40,641 bases of DNA from an uncultured Lachnospiraceae bacterium. Lineage in GTDB: Bacteria > Bacillota > Clostridia > Lachnospirales > Lachnospiraceae. The DNA lies in the NCBI GenBank assembly GCA_947626915.1, contig CANQUA010000106.1, positions 1-40,641 on the forward strand, read 5' to 3'. The notes under the pieces are model-generated. The model was not told the DNA's origin and made no database searches. It saw nothing but the letters and a program-made list of their open reading frames with translations. Made by a program: the position numbers and the translations under genes. Below, in pieces: positions 17,464 through 25,241 of this stretch (positions within the stretch are counted from its first letter, which is position 1; the number at the start of each line of letters is the position of its first letter).

Positions 17464-17551
17464 CATTGTTTTGATACCGTCTTATTGGAAGCCGCTGGAA
17501 TGGGCGCGTCTCTATTTTTCATACTCTGGCCGCGTTATCCGGCGGGAAGCG

Positions 17552-18640
17552 TTACCGCTTGATGTCGTAATTCATGTCCATCAGGCGCCGGATGGTCTCC
17601 GCGTCGTCGGTGATGTTGGCGTCCCCGCGGATGGTGTGCTTGATGACGCTGCTGGCTACGGCGAAATTGATCATGTCCATGGGCTTGTAGCGGTGGATCA
17701 TGGCGTAGATCAGGCCGCTGGCGAAAGCGTCGCCTCCGCCTACCCGGTCGAGGATGTTGAACGTGAACATTTTGCTCTCGAATGTGTGTCCCTGATACCA
17801 CATGAACGCTTTCAGGCTGTTCTCACTGCCGCTGTGGGCGTAGCGGACGTGGCGGGCGATGCACTGCAGGTTCGGATAGCGCTCGACGAACGCCTGGAAA
17901 ATGTCGTCCTGCTGTTCATAGCTGGGGCGGAAAGGCACGTCGTCTTTCAGGTCGCCTTTGCTGTGGTCATTTTCATCTTTCCACAGATGATAGGGTTCGA
18001 TGCCCATTAATACGTCGACATAAGGCAGGCATTCGGTGCAGAAATCCCTGGCTTCCTCCCAGGTCCAGAGCGTGCTGCGGAAATTGCCGTCAAAGCTGAC
18101 GGTCAGGCCGTGCTGTTTGGCAATTTTCAGGCAGTTCATGATCAGGCTGCGGCAATTGGGGGCCAGGGCCGGGGTGATGCCGCTCAAATGCAGCCAGGTG
18201 AAGTCTTTTAAAAGGCCGTCCAGATCGATCTGGCTGAAATCAAATTCGGTGATGGCGCTGTTTTTGCGGTCATAGGTGACTTTGCTGGAACGGATGCCGA
18301 AGCCCGTCTCCAGATAGTAGGTGCCCAGCCGGTGAGTCGGCGTCTGCTCGGGCGTGCTCAGGATCACCGGCGAACAGTGGACGTCATTGCTGCGGAGCAT
18401 ACGCACGGCGCTTTTGCCCAGACTGTTATTGGGGACGACCGAGAAAAAGGTGCTGTCTACGCCCAGGTTTGCCAGAGCCAGCGCGATATTGGCTTCGCTG
18501 CCCCCGTAACTGGCTTCGAAGCTGGTGGCCATGCGGATCTTTTCGTAGTTAGGCGGGGTCAGTCGAAGCATGATTTCACCGATCGTAATGAATCTGGCAG
18601 AGGTGTCGTTCTGCTGTGTCAATGGATTGAAATGCTGCAT
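17552..18640 (-). CDS. kdgK: PfkB-family sugar kinase, probably 2-dehydro-3-deoxygluconokinase
   Basis: 362 residues, with GGAGG before ATG 18640. The ribokinase/PfkB fold is shown by FITIGEIMLRLTPP at the start (substrate-binding strand), YGGSEANIALALANLG (46-60) and signature 2 DRVGGGDAFASG, with catalytic D304 in an anion hole written GGGD instead of the usual GAGD. FDGNFR (183-188) corresponds to the DxNxR motif typical of KDG kinases. The reaction would be ATP-dependent phosphorylation of 2-keto-3-deoxygluconate in uronate catabolism; other ketose substrates remain possible. No aldolase gene (eda) or transporter is adjacent. It is divergent from the TrpR-like gene. Confidence 0.8.
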   Translation of the reverse strand: MQHFNPLTQQNDTSARFITIGEIMLRLTPPNYEKIRMATSFEASYGGSEANIALALANLGVDSTFFSVVPNNSLGKSAVRMLRSNDVHCSPVILSTPEQTPTHRLGTYYLETGFGIRSSKVTYDRKNSAITEFDFSQIDLDGLLKDFTWLHLSGITPALAPNCRSLIMNCLKIAKQHGLTVSFDGNFRSTLWTWEEARDFCTECLPYVDVLMGIEPYHLWKDENDHSKGDLKDDVPFRPSYEQQDDIFQAFVERYPNLQCIARHVRYAHSGSENSLKAFMWYQGHTFESKMFTFNILDRVGGGDAFASGLIYAMIHRYKPMDMINFAVASSVIKHTIRGDANITDDAETIRRLMDMNYDIKR

Positions 18641-18720
18641 GGTGCCTCCTCCTTTGAAAAATATGATTTGCGGTAAAGCGGTAAGGAAATGCTTGAGAAA
18701 ATTTGTCGTATCTGTCTCTA

Positions 18721-18749
18721 ATTATACATGATTATGCAGAAGATTCCAA
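18721..18749 (-). promoter_or_regulatory. Promoter of the PfkB kinase gene
   Basis: Minus-strand TATAAT (18721-18726), 17-base spacer, TTGGAA (18744-18749). It lies about 80 bases upstream of the start codon. Confidence 0.65.
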
Positions 18750-18786
18750 TAGAAAATTTGGAAGGTTTAATGGTTTAAAGTTTTTA

Positions 18787-18815
18787 TTTACTGAATCTGA
18801 AAGATGTGGTATACT
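18787..18815 (+). promoter_or_regulatory. Promoter of the TrpR-like gene and probably iorAB
   Basis: TTTACT (18787-18792), 17-base spacer, TATACT (18810-18815). The leader behind it contains a CTGCCG...CGGCAG inverted repeat. It is divergent from the kinase promoter, about 40 bases away. Confidence 0.6.
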
Positions 18816-18896
18816 ACTTTCGTCGAAGACGCTGCCGGCTGATTCTGCGCGGAGGCGGCGTTTGCGGCAGGACTGCATACCAAGGGGGAAACGACA

Positions 18897-19202
18897 ATGA
18901 CCAGAAATGTGCCGAAGGAGCGCAAGATCGCGATGTATGAAGCGATCCTTCAGCTGAAAGATTTGGAAGAATGCTGTAACTTTTTTGAAGATATCTGTGC
19001 GATGACGGAGCTGCGGGCCATGGAACAGCGGTTCGAGGTGGCGCGGATGCTGCGGGACGATAAGGTCTATACGGAGATCAAGCAGGAGACGAACGCCAGC
19101 TCTGCGACGATCAGCCGCGTGAACCGGATGCTGAATTACGGTACCGGCTGCCTGGGACAGGTGCTGGACCGGATGTCGGCGGAGAGCGGGGAAAACGCAT
19201 AG
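18897..19202 (+). CDS. YerC/YecD-type TrpR-like repressor
   Basis: 101 residues, all helical, matching the Trp-repressor superfamily subgroup YerC/YecD. The domain spans nearly the whole protein: LEECCNFFEDICAMTELRAM, then RFEVARMLRD, then the helix-turn-helix DKVYTEIKQETNASSATISRVNRML, followed by a glycine-rich tail YGTGCLGQVLDR. A GGGGG-type Shine-Dalgarno precedes the ATG. The effector of this subgroup is not established; by analogy with TrpR an aromatic amino acid is possible. It lies 98 bases upstream of iorA, whose product uses transamination products of aromatic amino acids, so local regulation of iorAB is a reasonable inference. Confidence 0.85.
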   Translation: MTRNVPKERKIAMYEAILQLKDLEECCNFFEDICAMTELRAMEQRFEVARMLRDDKVYTEIKQETNASSATISRVNRMLNYGTGCLGQVLDRMSAESGENA

Positions 19203-19300
19203 AGAGAAATGCGGAAAGGCGGCGTGTGGACGGCTGCAAAAAGGCCGGGAGATCGTGAAGAAAACCGTACCATTATTACATATAAGAAAGGATTTTTCGT

Positions 19301-21028
19301 ATGAAAGAACTGATGTTAGGCAATAAGGCTCTGGCCCGCGGATTATATGAGGCCGGGTGCAGCGTGGTGTCCAGCTATCCGGGGACGCCCAGCACGGAGG
19401 TGACGGAGGAAGCGGCCAAATACGACGAGATCTACTGCGAATGGGCCCCAAATGAGAAAGTGGCCCTGGAGGTGGCGTTCGGCGCGTCGCTGGCCGGGAA
19501 GCGCAGCTTCTGCGGTATGAAGCATGTGGGACTGAACGTGGCGGCGGACCCATTGTTTACCTGCTCCTATACGGGCGTCAACGCCGGCCTGGTGATCTGC
19601 GTGGCCGACGACGCGGGGATGCACTCGTCGCAGAACGAGCAGGATTCCCGCCATCATGCGATCGCGTCCAAGATCCCGATGCTGGAGCCGGCGGATTCAT
19701 CGGAGGCGCTGGAATTCGCGAAAGCGGCTTATGAACTGTCGGAAGAATTTGACACGCCGGTTCTGATGAAGATGTGTACGCGCATCGCCCATTCCCAGAG
19801 TGTGGTGGAGACCGGCGAGCGTGTGATGCCGGCGGAACGGCCTTATGTGAAGAATATTGCGAAATACGTGATGATGCCCGGCAATGCCATCCGCCGCCAT
19901 CCGGTCGTGGAGGAGCGGACGCGGAAACTGACCGAATATGCGGAGAACTGTATGTTTAACCGGGTGGAGATGGGGGACACGGCCGTCGGGATCATTACTT
20001 CGTCCACCAGTTACCAGTATGCGAAGGAAGTCTTCGGGGAGAAAGCCAGTATCCTGAAGCTGGGTATGGTGAACCCGCTGCCGGTGAAGCTGATCCTGGA
20101 TTTCGCGGCGAAGGTGGAGAAACTGGTGGTGATCGAGGAACTGGACCCGATCATTGAGAATCATTGCCGCCAGCTGGGACTGACGGTTACGGGCAAGGAT
20201 GCGCTGCCTGTCTGCGGAGAATTTTCCCAGAACCTGATCGCGGAGAAGCTGGGCGTTCCGGTGCCCGCGTACTATACGCTGGGAGAGACGCTGCCGGGGA
20301 GGCCGCCGGTCATGTGCGCCGGGTGCCCGCACCGGGGACTGTTCTACACATTGGCGAAGAATAAATGTACGGTCCTGGGCGATATCGGCTGCTACACGCT
20401 GGGGGCGGTAGCGCCGCTGTCCGCGATGGAGATGACGCTCTGCATGGGCGCTTCCGTCAGTGCGATCCACGGGTTCAATAAGGCCCTGGGCGCGGAGAGC
20501 GAGGGGAAGACCGTGGCGGTGATCGGCGATTCCACATTTATGCACTCCGGCATGACGGGCCTGGCCAATATCGCTTACAACCAGAGCAATTCCACCGTGA
20601 TTATCCTGGATAATTCCATCACGGGCATGACCGGGCACCAGCAGAACCCGACTACCGGCTACAATATCAAGGGCGACCCGGCGGGAAAGATCGATCTGGA
20701 GAGCCTGTGCCGCGCCATGGGCTTCAACCGCGTCGTGGTGGTCGATCCCTACGATCTGGCGGCCTGTGACAAGGCGGTGAAGGAAGAGCTGGCGGCCGCG
20801 GAGCCGTCGGTGATCATCAGCCGCAGGCCCTGCGCGCTCCTGAAATATGTGAAGCACAACCCGCCCTACCATGTGGACGCGGAAAAATGTGTCGGCTGCA
20901 AGTCCTGTATGCGCCTGGGCTGCCCGGCGATCAGCATCAAGGACAAAAAGGCCGTGATCGACAATACCCAGTGCGTGGGCTGCGGCGTCTGCGCCCAGCT
21001 TTGCAAGTTTGACGCGCTGCAGGCGTGA
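19301..21028 (+). CDS. iorA: Indolepyruvate:ferredoxin oxidoreductase, alpha subunit
   Basis: 575 residues. The N-terminal pyrimidine-binding domain carries SSYPGTPSTEV and the EWAPNEKVALEVAFGASLAG segment; the TPP-binding domain has GDIGCYTLG and GDSTFMHSG with the following NSITGMTGHQ. Two ferredoxin-type clusters close the protein: CVGCKSCMRLGCP (C530-C541) and CVGCGVCAQLCK (C558-C568). It oxidatively decarboxylates aryl-pyruvates (indolepyruvate, phenylpyruvate) to aryl-acetyl-CoA with reduction of ferredoxin, in aromatic amino-acid fermentation. The enzyme is oxygen-sensitive and points to a strict anaerobe. AGGA precedes the ATG. iorB follows after 38 bases. Confidence 0.95.
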   Translation: MKELMLGNKALARGLYEAGCSVVSSYPGTPSTEVTEEAAKYDEIYCEWAPNEKVALEVAFGASLAGKRSFCGMKHVGLNVAADPLFTCSYTGVNAGLVICVADDAGMHSSQNEQDSRHHAIASKIPMLEPADSSEALEFAKAAYELSEEFDTPVLMKMCTRIAHSQSVVETGERVMPAERPYVKNIAKYVMMPGNAIRRHPVVEERTRKLTEYAENCMFNRVEMGDTAVGIITSSTSYQYAKEVFGEKASILKLGMVNPLPVKLILDFAAKVEKLVVIEELDPIIENHCRQLGLTVTGKDALPVCGEFSQNLIAEKLGVPVPAYYTLGETLPGRPPVMCAGCPHRGLFYTLAKNKCTVLGDIGCYTLGAVAPLSAMEMTLCMGASVSAIHGFNKALGAESEGKTVAVIGDSTFMHSGMTGLANIAYNQSNSTVIILDNSITGMTGHQQNPTTGYNIKGDPAGKIDLESLCRAMGFNRVVVVDPYDLAACDKAVKEELAAAEPSVIISRRPCALLKYVKHNPPYHVDAEKCVGCKSCMRLGCPAISIKDKKAVIDNTQCVGCGVCAQLCKFDALQA

Positions 21029-21066
21029 GACGGCCGGAAGATACAGAAACCTGGAGGTACATATAA

Positions 21067-21636
21067 ATGACGAAGAATATTATGATTGTCGGCGTAGGCG
21101 GCCAGGGTTCCCTCCTCGCCAGCAAATTGTTGGGCCATCTGCTCCTGACAGAGGGCTATGATGTGAAAGTATCCGAGGTACACGGCATGAGCCAGCGGGG
21201 CGGCAGCGTGGTGACGTATGTCCGCTTCGGCGACAAGGTCTATTCCCCGGTGATCGATAAGGGGCAGGCGGATTTCATCGTTTCGTTTGAGAAGCTGGAA
21301 GCGGCCCGCTATGTGGAATATCTGAAGGTGGGCGGCCGCATCGTGGTCAATACCCAGCAGATTGACCCGATGCCGGTGATTACCGGCGCGGCAGTCTATC
21401 CGGAGAATCTGATTGAGAAAATGGAAGCGGCCGGCGCGGCGGTGGACGCCATGGACTGTCTGACGCTGGCGGAGCAGGCCGGTTCGTCCAAAGCGGTGAA
21501 CATCGTGCTCATGGGGCGTCTGTCCCGGTATTTCGATATTCCTGCGGAGAAATGGCAGCAGGCTATCCGCGAGTGCGTTCCGCCGAAGTTTGTGGAGCTG
21601 AACCTGAAAGCCTTTGCGCTGGGGCGCGGGGAATGA
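21067..21636 (+). CDS. iorB: Indolepyruvate:ferredoxin oxidoreductase, beta subunit
   Basis: 189 residues, the normal size. It is the gamma-type domain of the 2-oxoacid:ferredoxin oxidoreductases, with IMIVGVGGQGSLLASKLLG at the N-terminus, the EVHGMSQRGGSVVTYVRFG core and a PVIDKGQADFIVSFEKLEA strand. It forms the heterodimer/tetramer with IorA and contributes the CoA-binding part of the active site. A GGAGG Shine-Dalgarno is present. It is in one operon with iorA upstream and the DUF554 gene 25 bases downstream. Confidence 0.95.
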   Translation: MTKNIMIVGVGGQGSLLASKLLGHLLLTEGYDVKVSEVHGMSQRGGSVVTYVRFGDKVYSPVIDKGQADFIVSFEKLEAARYVEYLKVGGRIVVNTQQIDPMPVITGAAVYPENLIEKMEAAGAAVDAMDCLTLAEQAGSSKAVNIVLMGRLSRYFDIPAEKWQQAIRECVPPKFVELNLKAFALGRGE

Positions 21637-21661
21637 GAGAACGGAACAGGAGAGTTAAGCT

Positions 21662-22390
21662 ATGCCGGTTGGAGTGATCTGCAACAGCCTCGCGATCTTT
21701 TTCGGCGGGATTTTTGGGGTTCTGGCTGAGAAAAAGCTGAGCAGCGAGCTGAAAGTGAAGCTGAATATGGTGTTCGGCTGCTGTGCGATGGGCATGGGGA
21801 TCAGTTCGATCGCGCTGATGACGTACATGCCCGCGGTGATTTTTGCGATCCTGTTCGGCACGATCATCGGGATATGCGTGCATCTGGACGGGTGGATCCG
21901 AAAAGGCGCGTCGCTGATGCAGAAAGCGGTGTCCGGAATCGTGAAAGGGCCGGAGAATGGGATGGATTCGCAGGATTATATGAATACGCTGATCACGCTG
22001 ACGGTCATGTTCTGCGCCAGCGGAACCGGGATCTACGGCTCGATCGTATCCGGCATGACCGGGGATCATTCGATCCTGATCTCCAAATCGATCCTGGATT
22101 TTTTCACGGCGGCTATTTTCGCCTGCAATCTGGGGCTGGTGGTTTCGATGATTACGATCCCTCAGTTTGTGATCTGCGTGATCCTGTTTGCATTTGCGAA
22201 AGTGATCTTCCCGCTGACGACGCCGGAGATGGTCAATGATTTCAAAGCCTGCGGCGGCTTCATCCTGGTGGCGACCGGCTTCCGGATCGTGAAACTGAAA
22301 GATTTTCCGGTCGCGGATATGATTCCCGCCATGGCGCTGGTGATGCCGGCGAGCTGGGCCTGGTGCAACTGGGTGCTGCCGCTTTTGTGA
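21662..22390 (+). CDS. DUF554 (YdfK-like) membrane protein
   Basis: 242 residues with about seven hydrophobic segments. The family pattern is visible: an N-terminal GVICNSLAIFFGGIFGVL helix, FGCCAMGMGISSIALM, the FCASGTGIYGSIVSGMTGDHS loop, and the C-terminal CGGFILVATGFRIVKLKDFPVADMIPAM. The function of DUF554 is not established; a transporter is the usual suggestion. The short spacing to iorB and the terminator after it place it in the iorAB transcript, so export or uptake of an aromatic metabolite is possible but unproven. An AGGAGAG Shine-Dalgarno is present. Confidence 0.85.
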   Translation: MPVGVICNSLAIFFGGIFGVLAEKKLSSELKVKLNMVFGCCAMGMGISSIALMTYMPAVIFAILFGTIIGICVHLDGWIRKGASLMQKAVSGIVKGPENGMDSQDYMNTLITLTVMFCASGTGIYGSIVSGMTGDHSILISKSILDFFTAAIFACNLGLVVSMITIPQFVICVILFAFAKVIFPLTTPEMVNDFKACGGFILVATGFRIVKLKDFPVADMIPAMALVMPASWAWCNWVLPLL

Positions 22391-22501
22391 GGGGGCTGCT
22401 TTCTTATTTTTACCTTTTGCTGTATCATCAGTTTGTATCCGCCTGGTATAAGGTGGGAAATGTTTTCAGAGATAGCGAAAAGCTGAAATAATATTCTTAG
22501 A

Positions 22502-22540
22502 TTGTCCCGGATTATATATAAAATTCGGGACAAATTTTTT
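22502..22540 (+). terminator. Terminator of the TrpR-like/iorAB/DUF554 transcript
   Basis: TTGTCCCG (22502-22509) pairs perfectly with CGGGACAA (22526-22533), followed by ATTTTTT. The loop is AT-rich and may pair further. Confidence 0.85.
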
Positions 22541-22574
22541 AATGTGCCCCGAGCCCTCTTTTACGATGATTTGC

Positions 22575-22603
22575 TTGACAAAAGAACGAAAGGGGCATAT
22601 TAT
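22575..22603 (+). promoter_or_regulatory. Strong promoter of the toxin-antitoxin pair
   Basis: Perfect TTGACA (22575-22580), 17-base spacer, TATTAT (22598-22603). Transcription from here should begin near 22610, which bears on the choice of toxin start codon. Confidence 0.8.
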
Positions 22604-22638
22604 GTAGGTATCAAATGATACTTAACGGAGGCTTGTAT

Positions 22639-23079
22639 TTGATTGATGAAATAAAAGCACGCATTGAAAGTGAATTAGAGGTTAAAACATATATACAAAA
22701 ATTGAAGTTTGCACTTAACAATGGGGCAAGAATAGATTTTCAGGTCAAAAGGCTGGTTGATGAAAACAGGAGTCAAAAATATACGAATCAATATACAGTT
22801 AATACATTATTTCCTGATAAAAATCCGGCAGACGCTTTAAAAAAAGAATTGCTGACACTGTCTGTGGAAGATTATATGCGGACAGTGAAAGATCTACGCT
22901 TTCCAAAGAGAAGCGAGATGAGAGAATTCGGAAAGGTTTATAATGGAAAAGATGACGTGTATATTAAAATAAGAGTAGAACTTTTGGGAGTGTATGGTAA
23001 TACGACAATCTTTATCATGTCTTTTCATTTTGCGGAAAGGGCATTTTCTCCGGAGCTGTTTCCTTATAGAAAGAATTAG
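22639..23079 (+). CDS. Putative MqsR-like toxin of a type II toxin-antitoxin pair
   Basis: I prefer the TTG at 22639 (146 residues). GGAGG lies 7 bases before it, while the in-frame ATG at 22615 would be almost leaderless. The protein is Lys/Glu-rich with a helical N-terminus (IDEIKARIESELEVKTYIQKL) and a C-terminal strand-rich part: VEDYMRTVKDLRFPKRSEM, then DVYIKIRV and IFIMSFHFAE. That VYIKIRV/IMSFHF pair resembles the RelE/MqsR-type ribonuclease fold, but I do not see a definite family signature. The main argument is position: it is 11 bases upstream of an antitoxin-like gene in the same AT-rich segment, behind a strong promoter. Toxicity and an RNase mechanism are inference. Confidence 0.55.
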   Translation: MIDEIKARIESELEVKTYIQKLKFALNNGARIDFQVKRLVDENRSQKYTNQYTVNTLFPDKNPADALKKELLTLSVEDYMRTVKDLRFPKRSEMREFGKVYNGKDDVYIKIRVELLGVYGNTTIFIMSFHFAERAFSPELFPYRKN

Positions 23080-23090
23080 GAGGTGTTTTC

Positions 23091-24119
23091 ATGGATATGA
23101 AAGTTATAAAAAGTGAAAGATGTTTGTGCACATGTTGTATGGAAGAACATGAAGTGAAAACAGTTCTTGTAAAAGAAGAAGCCATTTTTAAAAGTAAAAA
23201 GATTACTTATGATGCGCTTTATTTATATTGCGATATGGCGGAAGAATTGTATATGAATGAACAACAGCTCCGGGAAAATGATATACGTCTCAAGGATGCT
23301 TACAGAAAATCAGAGGGACTTTTGACATCAAGCGATATATATAATATTCGTGCTAAATATAGAATCAACCAGAGTGATTTTTGCGGTTTGCTTGGGTGGG
23401 GAGGAAAAACCATTACCAGATATGAAAGTCATCAGGTACAGGATAAAGCACATGATACGATTCTGAAAAAGCTGGATCAGGATCCGGAATGGTTTTTGCT
23501 GTTATTAAATAATTACAGGGCCAATTTGCCGGTGGAATCATTTCAGAGATATTTAGCTGCAGCTACGGCTTTGTATGAAGCAGATCGGGACTCTTATCTG
23601 CGAAAAGCGATCGAGGCTGATTATGCGAGATTTCAGGGAAATCAGCTGTTTCACGGGAACGCAGAGTTATCCTTAGATAAGACGGTAGATGTGATTCGAT
23701 ACTTTGCCGCATCTGCAAAGATTACGGCTCTTTATAAGGTGAAGCTTATGAAACTAATGTGGTATGCGGATGCTTTGTCCTATAAACTTAGAGGATTTGC
23801 GATAACCGGTTTAGTATATCAGGCTTTGCCAATGGGCGCGGTTCCTGTGGGACATAATTCAATCATTAATTTAAAAAACGTGCCATGTGAAGAAGTGGAT
23901 ATGGGGGAAACAAACGCGTATCATTTTTCACTAAGAGGCGAGAGTACATTTCCTTTCCTTACAGATGACGACAAGCATATACTGGATAGGGTGATAGAAA
24001 AACTCGGTAAAATGAGTAAAAGTGAGATCATTCGTTTTATGCATAAAGAACGGGCCTATATTGAGACGGCGTCAAGAGATGTGATTCCTTTTGAATATGC
24101 AGAGAGCTTACAGATATAA
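23091..24119 (+). CDS. Antitoxin with MqsA-like zinc finger, HTH and Panacea (SocA/DUF4065) domain
   Basis: 342 residues. The N-terminus has CLCTCCMEEHEV, a compact cysteine cluster like the YgiT/MqsA zinc finger, although the second CxxC half looks incomplete (YCDMAEE). A helix-turn-helix follows at about 75-125 (SSDIYNIRAKYRINQSDFCGL, WGGKTITRYESH). The C-terminal third (about 200-335) is a Panacea/SocA domain: VIRYFAASAKITALYKVKLMKLMWYAD, then GLVYQALPMGAVPVGH. Panacea-domain proteins are known antitoxins that pair with many unrelated toxins and neutralise them directly. The HTH suggests autorepression of the upstream promoter. AGGAGG precedes the ATG. The two genes are markedly more AT-rich than both neighbours, consistent with recent acquisition. 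Confidence 0.8.
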   Translation: MDMKVIKSERCLCTCCMEEHEVKTVLVKEEAIFKSKKITYDALYLYCDMAEELYMNEQQLRENDIRLKDAYRKSEGLLTSSDIYNIRAKYRINQSDFCGLLGWGGKTITRYESHQVQDKAHDTILKKLDQDPEWFLLLLNNYRANLPVESFQRYLAAATALYEADRDSYLRKAIEADYARFQGNQLFHGNAELSLDKTVDVIRYFAASAKITALYKVKLMKLMWYADALSYKLRGFAITGLVYQALPMGAVPVGHNSIINLKNVPCEEVDMGETNAYHFSLRGESTFPFLTDDDKHILDRVIEKLGKMSKSEIIRFMHKERAYIETASRDVIPFEYAESLQI

Positions 24120-24259
24120 AATTTAAAACATTTTGCGGGATCCTGCCTGGCCGTTTGGTTAAGAAACAAACAGCGGTCCGGTCTATGCGTGTGTCAATGG
24201 CGGTGAAACGGTCTGCCCGTCAGAGACTGGCGGATGACCGGCGTCCATATTCGGATAAA

Positions 24260-24297
24260 CGCCGGCAGAGCAGACAACCGCTTTGCCGGCGCCTTTT
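24260..24297 (+). terminator. Probable terminator after the toxin-antitoxin pair
   Basis: CGCCGGCA (24260-24267) pairs with TGCCGGCG (24284-24291), followed by CCTTTTG. It lies about 140 bases after the antitoxin stop. The rest of 24120-24540 shows no gene; a TATAAT at 24374 with a poor -35 is the best promoter candidate for the next operon. Confidence 0.55.
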
Positions 24298-24557
24298 GCT
24301 GTATGGCGGGAAAGAGTGAGAAAAAGTGTGAGGGCATCGTGCGGTTTTGGTAGAATTTCCGGGGAGAAACGGCTATAATGATTTGCAGTATAAGGCGGAA
24401 CGGCTGCTCCGGTTATGTTTGCAGATTTTATAAATGAGAGTTTAAAGCGAATCTTCGCGGCGGGCGAAGACTGTTTGGGCTGAAAGCGATGATTGCTGAA
24501 GGTGCCGGAACAAATTGGCCGGAGCGGATGAAAAGCAGATCCTGGGGAATGGCGGCT

Positions 24558-25241
24558 ATGAAAATATTGCTGGTGGAAGATAATGAAACGATCATTTTGG
24601 GACTGGAGTACCTCCTGGCGGAGGAGGGATTCCGGTGCGACAGCGCCCGGACGCGGCAGGAAGCGGAGCAGAAGCTTCTCCGGGAGCAGTACGATCTCTG
24701 CCTGCTGGATATTTCATTGCCGGACGGCAGCGGCTACGATCTCTGCCGCCTGGTGCAGCGGGAGCGGAAGCTGCCGGTCATTTTCCTGACGGCCCGGGAG
24801 GAGGAGCGGGACGTGGTGAAAGGGTTTGATTTGGGGGCGGACGATTATATCGTTAAGCCGTTCCGAAACCGGGAGCTGATCTCGCGGATGAAAAATGTGC
24901 TGCGCAGGTACGGGAAAGCCAGTCCGGTGCTGGTCTGCGCCCATATTCGGATGGATACGGATAGCGGGAAAGTCTTTTGCCATGGGGAAGAGGTGGCGCT
25001 GACGAAGCTGGAATATAAGATCTTAAACGTTATGATGAGCCGCCCGGGGCAGCTTTTCACGCGGGAGGAAATTCTGGCAAATATCTGGGACATTTCGGGA
25101 AATTATGTCAATGACAACACGCTTTCCGTCACGATCAAGCGGCTCCGCGAGAAGATACAGGACAAGGACGGCGCGATCCTGAAGACGATCCGCGGGATGG
25201 GGTACCGGCTGGACGCGGCGGAGCGGCAGGAGAGGGTATGA
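24558..25241 (+). CDS. OmpR-family response regulator
   Basis: 227 residues from ATG 24558 (MKILLVEDN). Upstream in-frame starts at 24489 and 24549 would add residues outside the receiver fold; a GGGGA lies ten bases before the chosen ATG. Receiver: acidic pocket VEDNE, phospho-acceptor Asp in LCLLDISLPDGSGYD, T in FLTAREEE, Lys in IVKPF. The C-terminal winged helix shows LTKLEYKILNVMM, GQLFTREEIL, NTLSVTIKRLREKI and IRGMGYRL. It is coupled to the kinase by a four-base overlap. The probable target is the direct repeat in front of the ABC ATPase gene at 26783-26798. Confidence 0.9.
   Translation: MKILLVEDNETIILGLEYLLAEEGFRCDSARTRQEAEQKLLREQYDLCLLDISLPDGSGYDLCRLVQRERKLPVIFLTAREEERDVVKGFDLGADDYIVKPFRNRELISRMKNVLRRYGKASPVLVCAHIRMDTDSGKVFCHGEEVALTKLEYKILNVMMSRPGQLFTREEILANIWDISGNYVNDNTLSVTIKRLREKIQDKDGAILKTIRGMGYRLDAAERQERV

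Noticed and set aside
19697-20872. 391-codon minus-strand frame opposite iorA
   Set aside because: No recognisable motifs; iorA has complete TPP and iron-sulphur motifs in the other direction.
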